A program made the position numbers and the translations under genes. A stretch of 20,454 bases of DNA from CAZKMM01 sp964553915 (lineage in GTDB: Bacteria > RBG-13-61-14 > DRUE01), in assembly GCA_964553915.1 (NCBI GenBank), contig CAZKMM010000032.1, positions 1 through 20,454 of the forward strand, written 5' to 3'. Below are positions 1 to 7,552 of the stretch, one piece after another. The number at the start of each line of letters is the position of its first letter. The stretch's first letter is position 1. Below the pieces are notes generated by a model that saw only the letters and a list, made by a program, of their open reading frames with translations, ran no database searches and was not told the DNA's origin.

Positions 1-9
1 GAGATATAA

Positions 10-594
10 TTAACCGCCGATAACATTTTGAAGCTGGAGCAGTAAGGTCATATCTCCCTCAAAGCTCATCTTCCCGCTCATAAACAGGTCTGGTCCGCTT
101 ACCTCTTTGCGAATCATCTTGCCATAATCATCAAGCGACATCTTCAGGGAAACCGAAGGAGTTTCTGCCCCGTTGAAGACCATTTTTATTTTATAAGGTT
201 CCTGGTCTCCCCGGGTAAGTTCCAGATTCAAAACTCCGGAAACATTTTGGATGGTATTTAACTGCTCTTTTCCGCCCCCGAATTGTTCAATATTGGTCAT
301 CTGGTCCATTACTCCGGGAACTTTGCCAGTGATAGCCTCACGCCAGTCTTTTTCAGTAAGCTCAATTAAGACATTAGGTTTTTCCACTCCGCCTTCTATC
401 ATCTCCAGATTTTTTCCATCAGTAATTTTCAGGGCGTAATTCCCTCCTCCTTCTCCGGTAATATTGAACTGAACAGTAAACTCGGTTCCTGCCAGCTCCT
501 CCGCTTTTACCTTCTGGGCTCCTTCCTCAAAAAGTTTTGGTACCTCATTAAGAAAGAAATCTTTTACAGCAATATCCTCTGGAAAAGTAGCCAT
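10..594 (-). CDS. SCP2 sterol-binding-domain protein
   Basis: 194-residue soluble protein of the SCP2 (sterol carrier protein 2) fold, which binds hydrophobic ligands such as acyl-CoAs or lipids in a tunnel. The C-terminal half carries the family signature: a stretch near residues 165-194 reading GPDLFMSGKMSFEGDM, then a hydrophobic end helix. This matches the usual 'dp..afmsGk.k.eGd' ending. The N-terminal half (about 40-110) reads like another SCP2-like strand-rich segment (ALKITDGKNLEMIEGG, PNVLIELTEKDWREAITGK), so the protein may be a duplicated or extended SCP2 domain. No signal peptide, so probably cytoplasmic. The ATG start is well supported by AAAGGAGGGG at 600-609. It diverges from the barrel gene, with a good promoter between them. 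A link to acyl-CoA metabolism (ligase and dehydrogenase in the same window) is inference; the ligand is unknown. Confidence 0.85.
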   Translation of the reverse strand: MATFPEDIAVKDFFLNEVPKLFEEGAQKVKAEELAGTEFTVQFNITGEGGGNYALKITDGKNLEMIEGGVEKPNVLIELTEKDWREAITGKVPGVMDQMTNIEQFGGGKEQLNTIQNVSGVLNLELTRGDQEPYKIKMVFNGAETPSVSLKMSLDDYGKMIRKEVSGPDLFMSGKMSFEGDMTLLLQLQNVIGG

Positions 595-622
595 TTTTAC
601 CCCTCCTTTAAGTTTTTGTTAT

Positions 623-651
623 AAAATAAATCCAATATGCTGGCTTGTCAA
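623..651 (-). promoter_or_regulatory. Sigma70-type promoter of the SCP2 gene
   Basis: Read on the - strand: perfect -35 TTGACA (646-651), 17-base spacer, -10 TATTTT (623-628). Transcription would start near 615, giving a leader of about 20 bases that holds the strong ribosome binding site. The -35 is the mirror image of the -35 of the divergent barrel gene. Confidence 0.6.
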
Positions 652-664
652 CTATAAAATCTGG

Positions 665-692
665 TTGACAGGAATTTGGAAAAATTTAAAAA
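665..692 (+). promoter_or_regulatory. Probable promoter of the outer-membrane barrel gene
   Basis: Perfect -35 TTGACA at 665-670, then an A/T-rich stretch with a moderate -10 TAAAAA at 687-692 (16-base spacer). The -35 is very good and the -10 weak. TGTCAAC (646-652) and GTTGACA (664-670) form a 7-base inverted repeat spaced by 11 bases, so this -35 and the one for the divergent gene face away from each other. Confidence 0.5.
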
Positions 693-724
693 TAAAAAGC
701 AAGAAATAAAAAGGAGGTGGGGCG

Positions 725-1249
725 ATGAAAAAAGCAAGATGGCTAACCGCACTGGTGGTTATGATGATGTTTGCACTTCCCGGCTGGGCAGAACAGAAGA
801 ATGCGGTTTCTAAGGGGAGCATCTGGATTGATGGCACCGCATCTTACCAGTCTTTTTCTGGCGATTATGATTATAATCTTTTCACTTTGAGTGGTAGCGG
901 ACTTTATTTTGTCATTAACCATCTGGGCGTCGGTGGTGCTCTGAGTTATAGTTCAGAAAGCAACGGTTCTGATTTTACAAGGGTGGGTTTGGCAGGGAAG
1001 GTGATTTATGCCTTTGATAATTTTGCGGACAAAAATATCTATCCCTTTGCGGGTGGTTCCATCGGCTTTGGTTCCATCAGCAATGGGGACTCGGATAGCG
1101 GATTTTTGCTGGAGCTCGGGGGAGGAATGAATTATCTTTTGAAGAAAAATCTCGGTATTCTGGCAGAGCTGGTCTTCCGCACCGGCAGTTATGGAGATAT
1201 AGATTACAGCGGATTTGCTCTTAATGTGGGAATTATTGGAGTGTTTTAA
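725..1249 (+). CDS. Small outer-membrane beta-barrel protein
   Basis: 174 residues. The N-terminus is a classic Sec signal peptide (MKKARWLTALVVMMMFALPGWA, cleavage likely before EQ). The mature part (about 150 residues) consists of alternating aromatic/hydrophobic strands with Gly/Ser/Asp turns, for example GLYFVINHLGVGGALSYSS and IYPFAGGSIGFGS, and ends in the aromatic C-terminus VGIIGVF expected of a BAM-inserted barrel. About eight strands fit the OmpX/OmpW/OprF-like small-barrel size. Such barrels are structural, adhesive or small pores; the exact role here is unknown. The start at 725 has GGAGGTGGGG immediately upstream. Transcribed alone: a promoter lies upstream and a strong intrinsic terminator follows directly. 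Confidence 0.8.
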   Translation: MKKARWLTALVVMMMFALPGWAEQKNAVSKGSIWIDGTASYQSFSGDYDYNLFTLSGSGLYFVINHLGVGGALSYSSESNGSDFTRVGLAGKVIYAFDNFADKNIYPFAGGSIGFGSISNGDSDSGFLLELGGGMNYLLKKNLGILAELVFRTGSYGDIDYSGFALNVGIIGVF

Positions 1250-1264
1250 AGAAGCAGAGCCTGA

Positions 1265-1300
1265 GGACTCCGGGAGTAATCTCCCGGGGTCCTATTTTTT
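1265..1300 (+). terminator. Intrinsic terminator after the barrel gene
   Basis: A 12-base-pair stem (1265-1276 with 1281-1292, one G-T wobble), the tetraloop TAAT and a following TATTTTTT tract. It begins 16 bases after the barrel stop codon and isolates that gene from the glycosidase downstream. Confidence 0.93.
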
Positions 1301-1506
1301 AAGGGTTGAACCACAAAAAAGAAAAAATTTTTGGATATTTTATTTTTTTCCCTTCAGGAAAAATAAAGCTTTTCCCCCGGACCGGGAGGGAAGAGAAATT
1401 CAGGTTAAAATCTCCCGGGTTTCCGGATTATTTCTTCTTCTCAGCTTCCGGCAGAATTTGAACTTTTTATCAAGCAGAAAAGAGAGCTTTTTAGGAGGTT
1501 AATTAA
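1301..1506. other. Intergenic leader before the GH31 gene
   Basis: About 200 AT-rich bases without a convincing gene. Seen: a possible long-range hairpin pairing CCGGGAG (1382-1388) with CTCCCGG (1412-1418), a repeat of the 11-mer AATCTCCCGGG that also occurs in the terminator, and the ribosome binding site AGGAGG shortly before the GTG start. No clear sigma70 promoter and no known riboswitch core were found. Confidence 0.4.
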
Positions 1507-4083
1507 GTGCAGGCAATAAAAAATTTTTTCCCAAAGAGAATCTTTTTGAGTTTAAGCTTCGGGCTTATTTTCGCCCTCAGCTTATCTGCCCAAAAGAGCA
1601 AATATCCTGGTCTGAGTAGAAATGAGGCACTCAAGCAGGAGCTTCGCCTGAAGTTTTTACATCTGGCAGATATTAGCCTGGTGAAGGTTTATGACCATTA
1701 TAAATGGCAGAGGAAATTAGCCGAGGCAGAAAAATATGCCCGACAAAATCCTCCTTCGCCGGTGAATCGGGTGGTTAATTTTTATCCCAAAACTCAGAAG
1801 GTTGAATTTTTGCTTGAAACCAGAGCCGGGAAACAGGGGTGGATGATAATCAATTTTCCGGAGCCGGCTATGGCTCATATTCAGGCTGGGCTGGGTGATT
1901 TGCCCAAAGTTCATATTTCCGGAGAAGAAATCAAAACCATTTTCCAGAACAATCAGATTATTTTAAAGACTTCCTTGCTGGAGCTTCGGATTGATGACCT
2001 GAAATTTCATCTGGCAATTTATGATGCGCAGGGAAATCTATTACTTTCCGAGCCAGAAGAAATAGGAGCTTTTGCTGGCTTGGAGCTGGGAGAAAAGCTC
2101 TCCCGCCAGAGCTTTTTGCTTTCTCCCAATGCAGGATTTTATGGCGGGGGAGAGCAGTATCAGGGCTGGAATCATCGGGGAAGAGTCCTGATTATGGACA
2201 TAGATGATGCCTATCAATCCTTAACCGGAAATACCTATATCCCGATTCCCTTTTTCATCACCAATCAGGGATTTGCCCTTTTCCTTAACACCTATCAGAA
2301 GGCACGATTTGACTTCGGGAAGAAATTCTCTAACCGCTTCTTTTTTGAAAATCCAGATTGTTATCTGGATTACTATTTAATCTTTGCTCCTCCCAAATCT
2401 GCTCTGGAAAAATACGCAAAAATTGTTGGCACCTCGCCTTTAATTCCCGGCTGGTCCCTGGAGCCCTGGATAAGTCGGCGGACTTATCTGGGCTGGAGAA
2501 CTCCAGAAGCAGTGAATCAGGATTTGAACAAGATGCTCCAAGAGGAATTTCCTTTCGGGGTGCTTCTCTGGGAAAATATGATTGGAGAATCAGAGGAACA
2601 TATAGACCTCCGTCCCAACCTGAAAACCAAATCTAATCTTCCAGAATACATAGACCGCTGGCATCAGCTTGGTCTGAAGGTGGTGGGCTGGCATTTTCAG
2701 GGTCAGTTGAAATATGAGCCAGAGGTGATGAGCTATTACGGACTGGATAAGCATCCGGAGTATCTGGTGCGTAATCCTGATGGCACTCCTTATATTGGCG
2801 GGAGAGGAAAAAATAAGGTTTATCTGGATATAACCAATCCCGAGGCTTGGCGGTATTTCTGGGAGAAGATTTATCAGCCTCTTTTTACCAGCGAGCCGGA
2901 TGGCTCCAGCAGTTTTGAGCATCTCAATCTTGATGGCATTAAGCTGGATTTTTGCGAGTATTTTCCCGGAGATGAACAGGATTTGATAATGTATCAGCGC
3001 CTTTCTGGGATGAGGCTTCGCTATCCCTCTTTATTTGGGGAATGGCTTTATCAAAAGCTCAATCAGACCCGGAAAGAAGGCGGAATCATCTGGCAGAGGG
3101 GAGGAGGACTTGGTGCTCATAAAGTTGGCTTTGTCTGGACTGGAGACCGGGGCAGAACCTGGCTCCAGTTCAAGCATACTTTAATTGCCGGGTTAAATGC
3201 TTCTGCCAGCGGAATTGCCCTCTGGGGCACTGACCTCGGAGGATATATAGGCGGAGGGATTCAGGCAGAGGAGGTTTATAATCGGGCAGTGGCTTTTTCC
3301 TGCTTTAGTGTCTCCTTCCACGACCACGGCAGTGCTTTAGCACCCTGGGACCAGAGCGAGCGAGGGAAGGATATATATCGGTTTTATGCCCGGCTTCGTT
3401 ATAATCTTCTTCCTTATCTTTATCATTATCTCTGGGAAGCACATTTAAAAGGCTTGCCCATTGTCCGCCCGATGTTTCTGGAATGCCCGGAAGATAAAAA
3501 TTGCTGGGAAATTGAAGACCAGTATTTCTTTGGAGAAAAAATTCTGGTTGCCCCGATTTTTAAGCATACCCAAACCCGCCAGCTTTATCTTCCAGAAGGA
3601 GAATGGATGGATTTCTGGAATGGAAAAATTATTTCTGGAAAGAGATGGATTAAATATCCAGTTCCTCGCTCAGTGCTTCCGGTTTTTGTCCGAAAGGGAA
3701 GCATCATTCCGGTTCAGCTCAGCCCTGACCTGAAGCTTGCTGGTAAAATTACTCAAGAAAATAAAGATAATCTTATCACTGGCTTTCTGGTTTTTGACCG
3801 GGGAGATTTTCATATTGCCGGAGACTGGAAGATATTTGACCCCAGAATAAAGAGAAATTCCAAAGCAGAACTTGAATTGAGAGCAGAAAAAGGCGGTTTG
3901 AGAATTTCCCGAATCAAGCCGATACCAGGAGTGATTTTGGTTTATGCTCCCAAGCCAGAAAAGGTTTACTGGCAGGATAAGATGCTGGCAGAAAGCTCCT
4001 GCCCGGAGCAGGTTTCTGGAAAGAGCTCTTTCTGGTGCTGGCGGGAGGACAAGAAGCAAACTGTAATTTATATTACGAAATAG
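1507..4083 (+). CDS. Exported glycoside hydrolase family 31 (alpha-glucosidase/alpha-xylosidase type)
   Basis: 858 residues. GH31 enzymes are retaining alpha-glycosidases cleaving terminal alpha-glucose, alpha-xylose or related units. Order: signal peptide (about 1-28, ending SLSAQ), N-terminal beta-sandwich (about 90-300), (beta/alpha)8 barrel starting near PGWSLEPWISRRTYLGW, and C-terminal beta domains. The nucleophile is Asp481 in DGIKLDFCE (usual WIDMNE region) and the acid/base is Asp547 in VWTGDRG. The following SGIALWGTDLGGY matches the family's WxxDIGGF motif. RPMFLECPED and LVAPIF...LPEGEWMDFWNG are typical of the GH31 C-terminal half. Substrate specificity cannot be read from sequence. 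The start is GTG with AGGAGG upstream; no in-frame ATG would keep the signal peptide. Located in periplasm or outside the cell; converges on the next gene with a 17-base gap. Confidence 0.93.
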   Translation: MQAIKNFFPKRIFLSLSFGLIFALSLSAQKSKYPGLSRNEALKQELRLKFLHLADISLVKVYDHYKWQRKLAEAEKYARQNPPSPVNRVVNFYPKTQKVEFLLETRAGKQGWMIINFPEPAMAHIQAGLGDLPKVHISGEEIKTIFQNNQIILKTSLLELRIDDLKFHLAIYDAQGNLLLSEPEEIGAFAGLELGEKLSRQSFLLSPNAGFYGGGEQYQGWNHRGRVLIMDIDDAYQSLTGNTYIPIPFFITNQGFALFLNTYQKARFDFGKKFSNRFFFENPDCYLDYYLIFAPPKSALEKYAKIVGTSPLIPGWSLEPWISRRTYLGWRTPEAVNQDLNKMLQEEFPFGVLLWENMIGESEEHIDLRPNLKTKSNLPEYIDRWHQLGLKVVGWHFQGQLKYEPEVMSYYGLDKHPEYLVRNPDGTPYIGGRGKNKVYLDITNPEAWRYFWEKIYQPLFTSEPDGSSSFEHLNLDGIKLDFCEYFPGDEQDLIMYQRLSGMRLRYPSLFGEWLYQKLNQTRKEGGIIWQRGGGLGAHKVGFVWTGDRGRTWLQFKHTLIAGLNASASGIALWGTDLGGYIGGGIQAEEVYNRAVAFSCFSVSFHDHGSALAPWDQSERGKDIYRFYARLRYNLLPYLYHYLWEAHLKGLPIVRPMFLECPEDKNCWEIEDQYFFGEKILVAPIFKHTQTRQLYLPEGEWMDFWNGKIISGKRWIKYPVPRSVLPVFVRKGSIIPVQLSPDLKLAGKITQENKDNLITGFLVFDRGDFHIAGDWKIFDPRIKRNSKAELELRAEKGGLRISRIKPIPGVILVYAPKPEKVYWQDKMLAESSCPEQVSGKSSFWCWREDKKQTVIYITK

Positions 4084-4100
4084 AATTTTTGGGTTTCTGG

Positions 4101-5303
4101 CTAAATAATTTTTTCAAAGGGACCGGGACCAAAGAAGAGCGGGTTTAGCTCTATTTCTTCCATTTCCATCAGCTTTCTTGCCATTATTAAGAGCTGAATC
4201 TGGCTGGTGCCAGCACCGATTTCCATCAGCTTGGCATCCCGCACCAGCCTTTCCACCCCGGCTTCTTTCATATATCCATATCCACCAAGAATTTGAACCG
4301 CATCCAGGGCTACCTGGGTGGCGGACTCGCTGGTGAACAATTTTGCCCCACTGGCAAACTGAGTGGTGTCCAGTCCCTGTTCGCTTAAAGCTCCAAGCAT
4401 CCAGAGCAGGCTATAACTGGCAAGGAGTTTTTCCCACATCCGGGCAAGAAGGAACTGCACCGCCTGAAATTTTATAATCGGGCGACCGAACTGCACCCGC
4501 TGGCGAGCGTATTTAACTGCCTCCTCCAGTGCCCGCTCCATTATTCCAATCATAAGAGCCGGGGTGACGGTTCTTTCCAGAGTGAGCACCCGAAAAGCAT
4601 CAAAAAGTGCTTCTCCCTCTTTTCCCAGAAGATTTTCTTTTGGCACCTTAACCTGGTCCAGATAGATAGCACCGGTGGGCGAGCACTCCATTCCCATTTT
4701 TTCAAAAGGTGGGCTGGTCTCAAGCCCCTCCATTCCTCGCTCCAGAATAAAGGCGCTATAGCCCTTTTCCGGATTATGGGCATAAACCACCAGAATCTCA
4801 GCAATCGGAGCATTGGTGATAAAGGTTTTTTGACCGTTGAGCAGGTAATAATCATTCTGTTTTTTCCAGGTGGTTTTCATTGAGCGGATATCTGAGCCTG
4901 CCTCCGGTTCGGTCAGTCCCCAGCAACCGATTTTTTCTCCCCAAACCAAAGGCAGGGCATATTTTTCCTTCTGCTCTCTGGTGCCAGTGGCAAGGATGGC
5001 GAACATACATAATTCCAGGCTTGCCCCCAGGCTTAAAGCAAATCCGGGCAGGCATTTACTGACCTCTATGGAGATAAGATTCTGGGTGATAAAATCCCGG
5101 TTTTTTGCCCAGGCTTCCAGCTCCTCTATGGTTTTTATCTGCCCGGTGCCTTCTACCTGATGAAGAAACTTTTTAATCAGGGGGATAATGCTCTCTTTAC
5201 CGCTTTCCAGCTCAGGAATTTTTGGTTCTATTTCTTTCTGGCAGAATTTTCGGGCAGTTTCTCGGGCAATTCGCTGCTCCTGGGTGATTTTAAGCTGAAA
5301 CAT
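4101..5303 (-). CDS. Acyl-CoA dehydrogenase, isovaleryl-CoA-dehydrogenase-like active site
   Basis: 400 residues, full length for the FAD-dependent acyl-CoA dehydrogenase family, which introduces the alpha-beta double bond into acyl-CoAs and passes electrons to ETF. Family motifs: CWGLTEPEAGSD (128-138), NGQKTFITNA (156-165), RQRVQFGRPI (268-276), QILGGYGYMKEAGVERLVRD (337-356). The usual catalytic Glu in the YEGT motif is Ala364 (EIGAGTSQIQ). Glu243 in TLERTV sits where isovaleryl-CoA dehydrogenase carries its catalytic Glu in helix G. The enzyme is therefore probably active but of the IVD/long-chain type, perhaps using branched acyl-CoAs (inference). Soluble cytoplasmic. ATG start preceded by AGGAGGAG. 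Monocistronic, converging on GH31; no ETF genes are in the window. Confidence 0.93.
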   Translation of the reverse strand: MFQLKITQEQRIARETARKFCQKEIEPKIPELESGKESIIPLIKKFLHQVEGTGQIKTIEELEAWAKNRDFITQNLISIEVSKCLPGFALSLGASLELCMFAILATGTREQKEKYALPLVWGEKIGCWGLTEPEAGSDIRSMKTTWKKQNDYYLLNGQKTFITNAPIAEILVVYAHNPEKGYSAFILERGMEGLETSPPFEKMGMECSPTGAIYLDQVKVPKENLLGKEGEALFDAFRVLTLERTVTPALMIGIMERALEEAVKYARQRVQFGRPIIKFQAVQFLLARMWEKLLASYSLLWMLGALSEQGLDTTQFASGAKLFTSESATQVALDAVQILGGYGYMKEAGVERLVRDAKLMEIGAGTSQIQLLIMARKLMEMEEIELNPLFFGPGPFEKII

Positions 5304-5317
5304 TTTCTCCTCCTGTT

Positions 5318-5345
5318 TTGGGATTAAATTTTTTTCCGCTATAAT
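5318..5345 (+). promoter_or_regulatory. Candidate promoter of the thioesterase-to-kinase gene run
   Basis: -35 TTGGGA (5318-5323), 16-base spacer, perfect -10 TATAAT (5340-5345), with a start near 5352 and a leader of about 40 bases. Just downstream lies a small palindrome, GGAAAA-A-TTTTCC (around 5351-5364), that could be an operator or simply AT-rich sequence. Confidence 0.55.
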
Positions 5346-5393
5346 TTTTCAGGAAAAATTTTCCCTTAATTTTTTAACATAGAGGTTGAGAAA

Positions 5394-5819
5394 ATGCCAG
5401 AGGAAAATGAAGCAAGGTTTCAACAGGTTGCAGAGCTATTGAGTGCCAGTCCCTTTTATCAGCATATTAGGATGCGGATAGTAAAGATTGGCGAGAAGAG
5501 CTCAGAGATGCATCTGGAGTTGGGAGGGGAGCATAAAAATATCTGGAATACGGTTCACGGAGGAGCCCTTGCCAGCCTTTTGGATTCTACCTGTGGCTCT
5601 TCGCTTTATTCTTCTCTGGAGGAAAATGAAGGGGCTTTGACCATAGACCTTCGGGTGAATTTTCTTGCTCCGGCTCGGGAAGGAAAAGTAATAGCATACG
5701 GGAAATTCATTCATCGCACCCGCTCTTTAGCCTGGAGCGAGGCAGAAGCTTATGACCGGCAAGGGAATCTCCTTGCCCGGGCACAGGCAATTCATCGGAT
5801 TGTGCAAAGGAACTGGTAA
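5394..5819 (+). CDS. PaaI-family hotdog acyl-CoA thioesterase
   Basis: 141 residues, the usual size of a single hotdog domain. PaaI/YdiI-type thioesterases hydrolyse acyl- or aryl-CoA to free acid and CoA. The catalytic-loop signature is NTVHGGALASLLDSTCG (about 51-67): the HGG start of the long hotdog helix and the Asp on it (catalytic in this family as Asp or Glu). A TIDLRVNFLAPAREGKVIAYG strand pair and the RTRSLAWSEAEAYDRQGNLLARA ending are typical of the family. The ribosome binding site is weak (GAGG about 9 bases before ATG). First gene of a same-strand run, 16 bases before the RAM-domain gene. A role in salvaging CoA from stalled acyl-CoAs is inferred from the family. Confidence 0.87.
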   Translation: MPEENEARFQQVAELLSASPFYQHIRMRIVKIGEKSSEMHLELGGEHKNIWNTVHGGALASLLDSTCGSSLYSSLEENEGALTIDLRVNFLAPAREGKVIAYGKFIHRTRSLAWSEAEAYDRQGNLLARAQAIHRIVQRNW

Positions 5820-5835
5820 AAAAGGAGGAATAAAA

Positions 5836-6117
5836 ATGGTTACCGCAATCATTTTAATCAATGCTCGGAGAGATAAAATTCCAGAAACCACTGAGGCACT
5901 GGTTAATTTCCCCGGGGTTACCGAGGTGTATTCAGTGGCAGGTCCTTATGATATTGTTGCAATTATCCGGGTGAAGGAGAATCAGGAGCTGGCAGACTTG
6001 GTGACCAAAAAGATGCTCAAGCTGGAAGGGATTGAAAAAAGCACCACCCTGATCGCATTTGAAACCTATTCCCGTTATGACCTGGAGAGAATGTTTTCCC
6101 TGGGAATGGAAGAGTAA
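5836..6117 (+). CDS. Stand-alone Lrp/AsnC ligand-binding (RAM) domain protein
   Basis: 93 residues starting at the ATG just after AAAGGAGGAA. The open frame extends upstream into the thioesterase, but that part has no supported start. The protein is a lone AsnC-type C-terminal domain: MVTAIILINARRDK, then VTEVYSVAGPYDIVAIIRVK (G-x-YD, the core ligand-binding turn), then GIEKSTTLIAFETYS. The DNA-binding helix-turn-helix of full Lrp is absent. Such small proteins form decameric alpha/beta-barrel rings, bind amino acids or other small molecules, and may act as co-regulators of full-length Lrp proteins (family knowledge). Its place between an acyl-CoA thioesterase and a transporter suggests small-molecule sensing for one of them (inference). 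Confidence 0.88.
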   Translation: MVTAIILINARRDKIPETTEALVNFPGVTEVYSVAGPYDIVAIIRVKENQELADLVTKKMLKLEGIEKSTTLIAFETYSRYDLERMFSLGMEE

Positions 6118-6145
6118 ATTCTTGAAAAGATGCAGGTAGATTAAA

Positions 6146-7543
6146 TTGCGCGACCTGCTGAGAAATCAAAGGAATATCATCTTCCTGCTCATGGGGCTGG
6201 GAATATTTTTCTTTATCTATTTCTTCCCAACTCCAGAAGGATTAAGTGAGGAAGGGAAAAAATCTCTGGCTATTTTTTCCCTCTGTGCAATTTACTGGCT
6301 GTTTGATGTGCTTCCTCTGATGATTACTGGCTTGCTGGCAATTCTCCTTTTTCCTCTCCTCGGGATTCTACACGCCAAGGAAACATTTGCCTTGTTTGGG
6401 AATCAGGCGGTGTTTTTTATTCTAGGAGCTTTTATTCTTTCCAGCGGATTGCTCCGCAGTGGCTTGAGCCAGCGGATTGCCCTGCTTTTTCTTCGCCGGT
6501 TTGGAAAAACTCCGAGAAGATTGGTTTTAGCCACCTTGCTCTTTCCTGCCCTTAGTTCTCTTTTCATCACTGAACATGCGGTGGCGGCGATGTTTTTTCC
6601 GATTATTGCAGAGATTAGCGGGGCACTGAGATTAGAGCCGGGACAGAGTCGGATGGGAAAAGCCCTTTTTCTTTCTATGGCTTGGGGATGTGTTCTTGGG
6701 GGGATTGGCACCTATCTGGGAGGGGCAAGAGCCCCTCTGGCTTTAGCAATTCTTTCTGAGACCACTGGCGAAAAAATCAGCTTTTTAACTTATTCGCTTT
6801 GTGCCCTGCCCACAGTAATTTTTGGGTTATTTTTTGCCGGTTTAGCGATTATGCTTTTTTTTCCTCCAGAAATAGATTCTGTTCTGCCGGCAAAAGAACT
6901 TTTAGAAGAAAAGATTAAAAAGCAGGGAAGAATTAGCCGGCGGGAGCTGGCAATGGGGATTTTAATGGTGCTGGTGATTTTTGCCTGGGTTGCCTTTGGG
7001 CATAAGCTCGGTCTGGCAATCATTGCTCTGGCAGGAGTGGTAGCGGGCTTTGTCTGTAAACTGCTGGTCTGGAAGGAAGTGGAAGAGGATGTCAACTGGG
7101 GAGTGTTTTTGCTTTATGGCGGGGCGATTTCTCTGGGGCTGGCAATGAGCAAAACCCAGGCTCTGGAATGGCTGGCTGAGAGGTCTTTATCTATTCTGGG
7201 CTCCCAGCCGAGCATTCTGGTAATATTTCTTCCGACTCTGGCTATATTTTTAACTGAGCTGGTAAGCAATTCTGCGGTGGTAGCTTTGCTGGTGCCGGTT
7301 GGGATAGGGATTGGTGCTAAAATAGGTTTTGACCCAAAAGTGATAATGCTCTTGGTCACCATTCCTTCGGGTTTGGCTTTTATGCTTCCAGTGGGCACCC
7401 CGGCAAATGCGATTGCTTTCAGCAGTGGTTATTACCGGATTCGGGATTCTGCCCGGGCCGGTTTGCTGGTTAATATTCCCACCTTAATTTTCTTTTTGCT
7501 TTCTGCCTGGATTTACTGGAGATGGCTCGGGTTGGGATTTTAG
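6146..7543 (+). CDS. SLC13/DASS-family anion transporter
   Basis: 465 residues, strongly hydrophobic with about 11 membrane helices: an inner-membrane permease of the divalent anion:sodium symporter superfamily (dicarboxylates, citrate, sulfate and similar). Inverted-repeat hallmarks: re-entrant loop 2 with SNSAVVALLVPVG (Ser374-Asn375-Ser376, equivalent to the second SNT motif) and GTPANAIAFSSGYYRIRD near the end. In the first repeat the SNT motif is replaced by Thr142-Glu143-His144 (FITEHAVAAMFFPI), which may change ion coupling. The start is TTG with a weak AGGT upstream: an in-frame stop lies just before it, and the next ATG would cut off the first membrane helix. 28 bases after the RAM gene and 9 before the UspA gene, so probably co-transcribed with both. 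Substrate unknown. Confidence 0.88.
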   Translation: MRDLLRNQRNIIFLLMGLGIFFFIYFFPTPEGLSEEGKKSLAIFSLCAIYWLFDVLPLMITGLLAILLFPLLGILHAKETFALFGNQAVFFILGAFILSSGLLRSGLSQRIALLFLRRFGKTPRRLVLATLLFPALSSLFITEHAVAAMFFPIIAEISGALRLEPGQSRMGKALFLSMAWGCVLGGIGTYLGGARAPLALAILSETTGEKISFLTYSLCALPTVIFGLFFAGLAIMLFFPPEIDSVLPAKELLEEKIKKQGRISRRELAMGILMVLVIFAWVAFGHKLGLAIIALAGVVAGFVCKLLVWKEVEEDVNWGVFLLYGGAISLGLAMSKTQALEWLAERSLSILGSQPSILVIFLPTLAIFLTELVSNSAVVALLVPVGIGIGAKIGFDPKVIMLLVTIPSGLAFMLPVGTPANAIAFSSGYYRIRDSARAGLLVNIPTLIFFLLSAWIYWRWLGLGF

Positions 7544-7552
7544 GAGGAAGAA

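Noticed and set aside
1215..1502. 95-codon open frame overlapping the barrel gene end
   Set aside because: It has no ribosome binding site, runs through the terminator hairpin and reads as composition-driven K/F/R-rich sequence without any domain.
1301..1506. Riboswitch in the leader of the GH31 gene
   Set aside because: No known riboswitch core motif was recognised; the only structure is one 7-bp long-range stem that could be chance.
3670..4059. 129-codon antisense frame inside the GH31 gene
   Set aside because: Lies wholly opposite a gene with strong family evidence and reads as non-protein-like sequence; a shadow frame.
5752..5835. N-terminal extension of the Lrp-like protein into the thioesterase gene
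   Set aside because: No start signal; the ATG at 5836 has AAAGGAGGAA upstream and gives the normal domain start.
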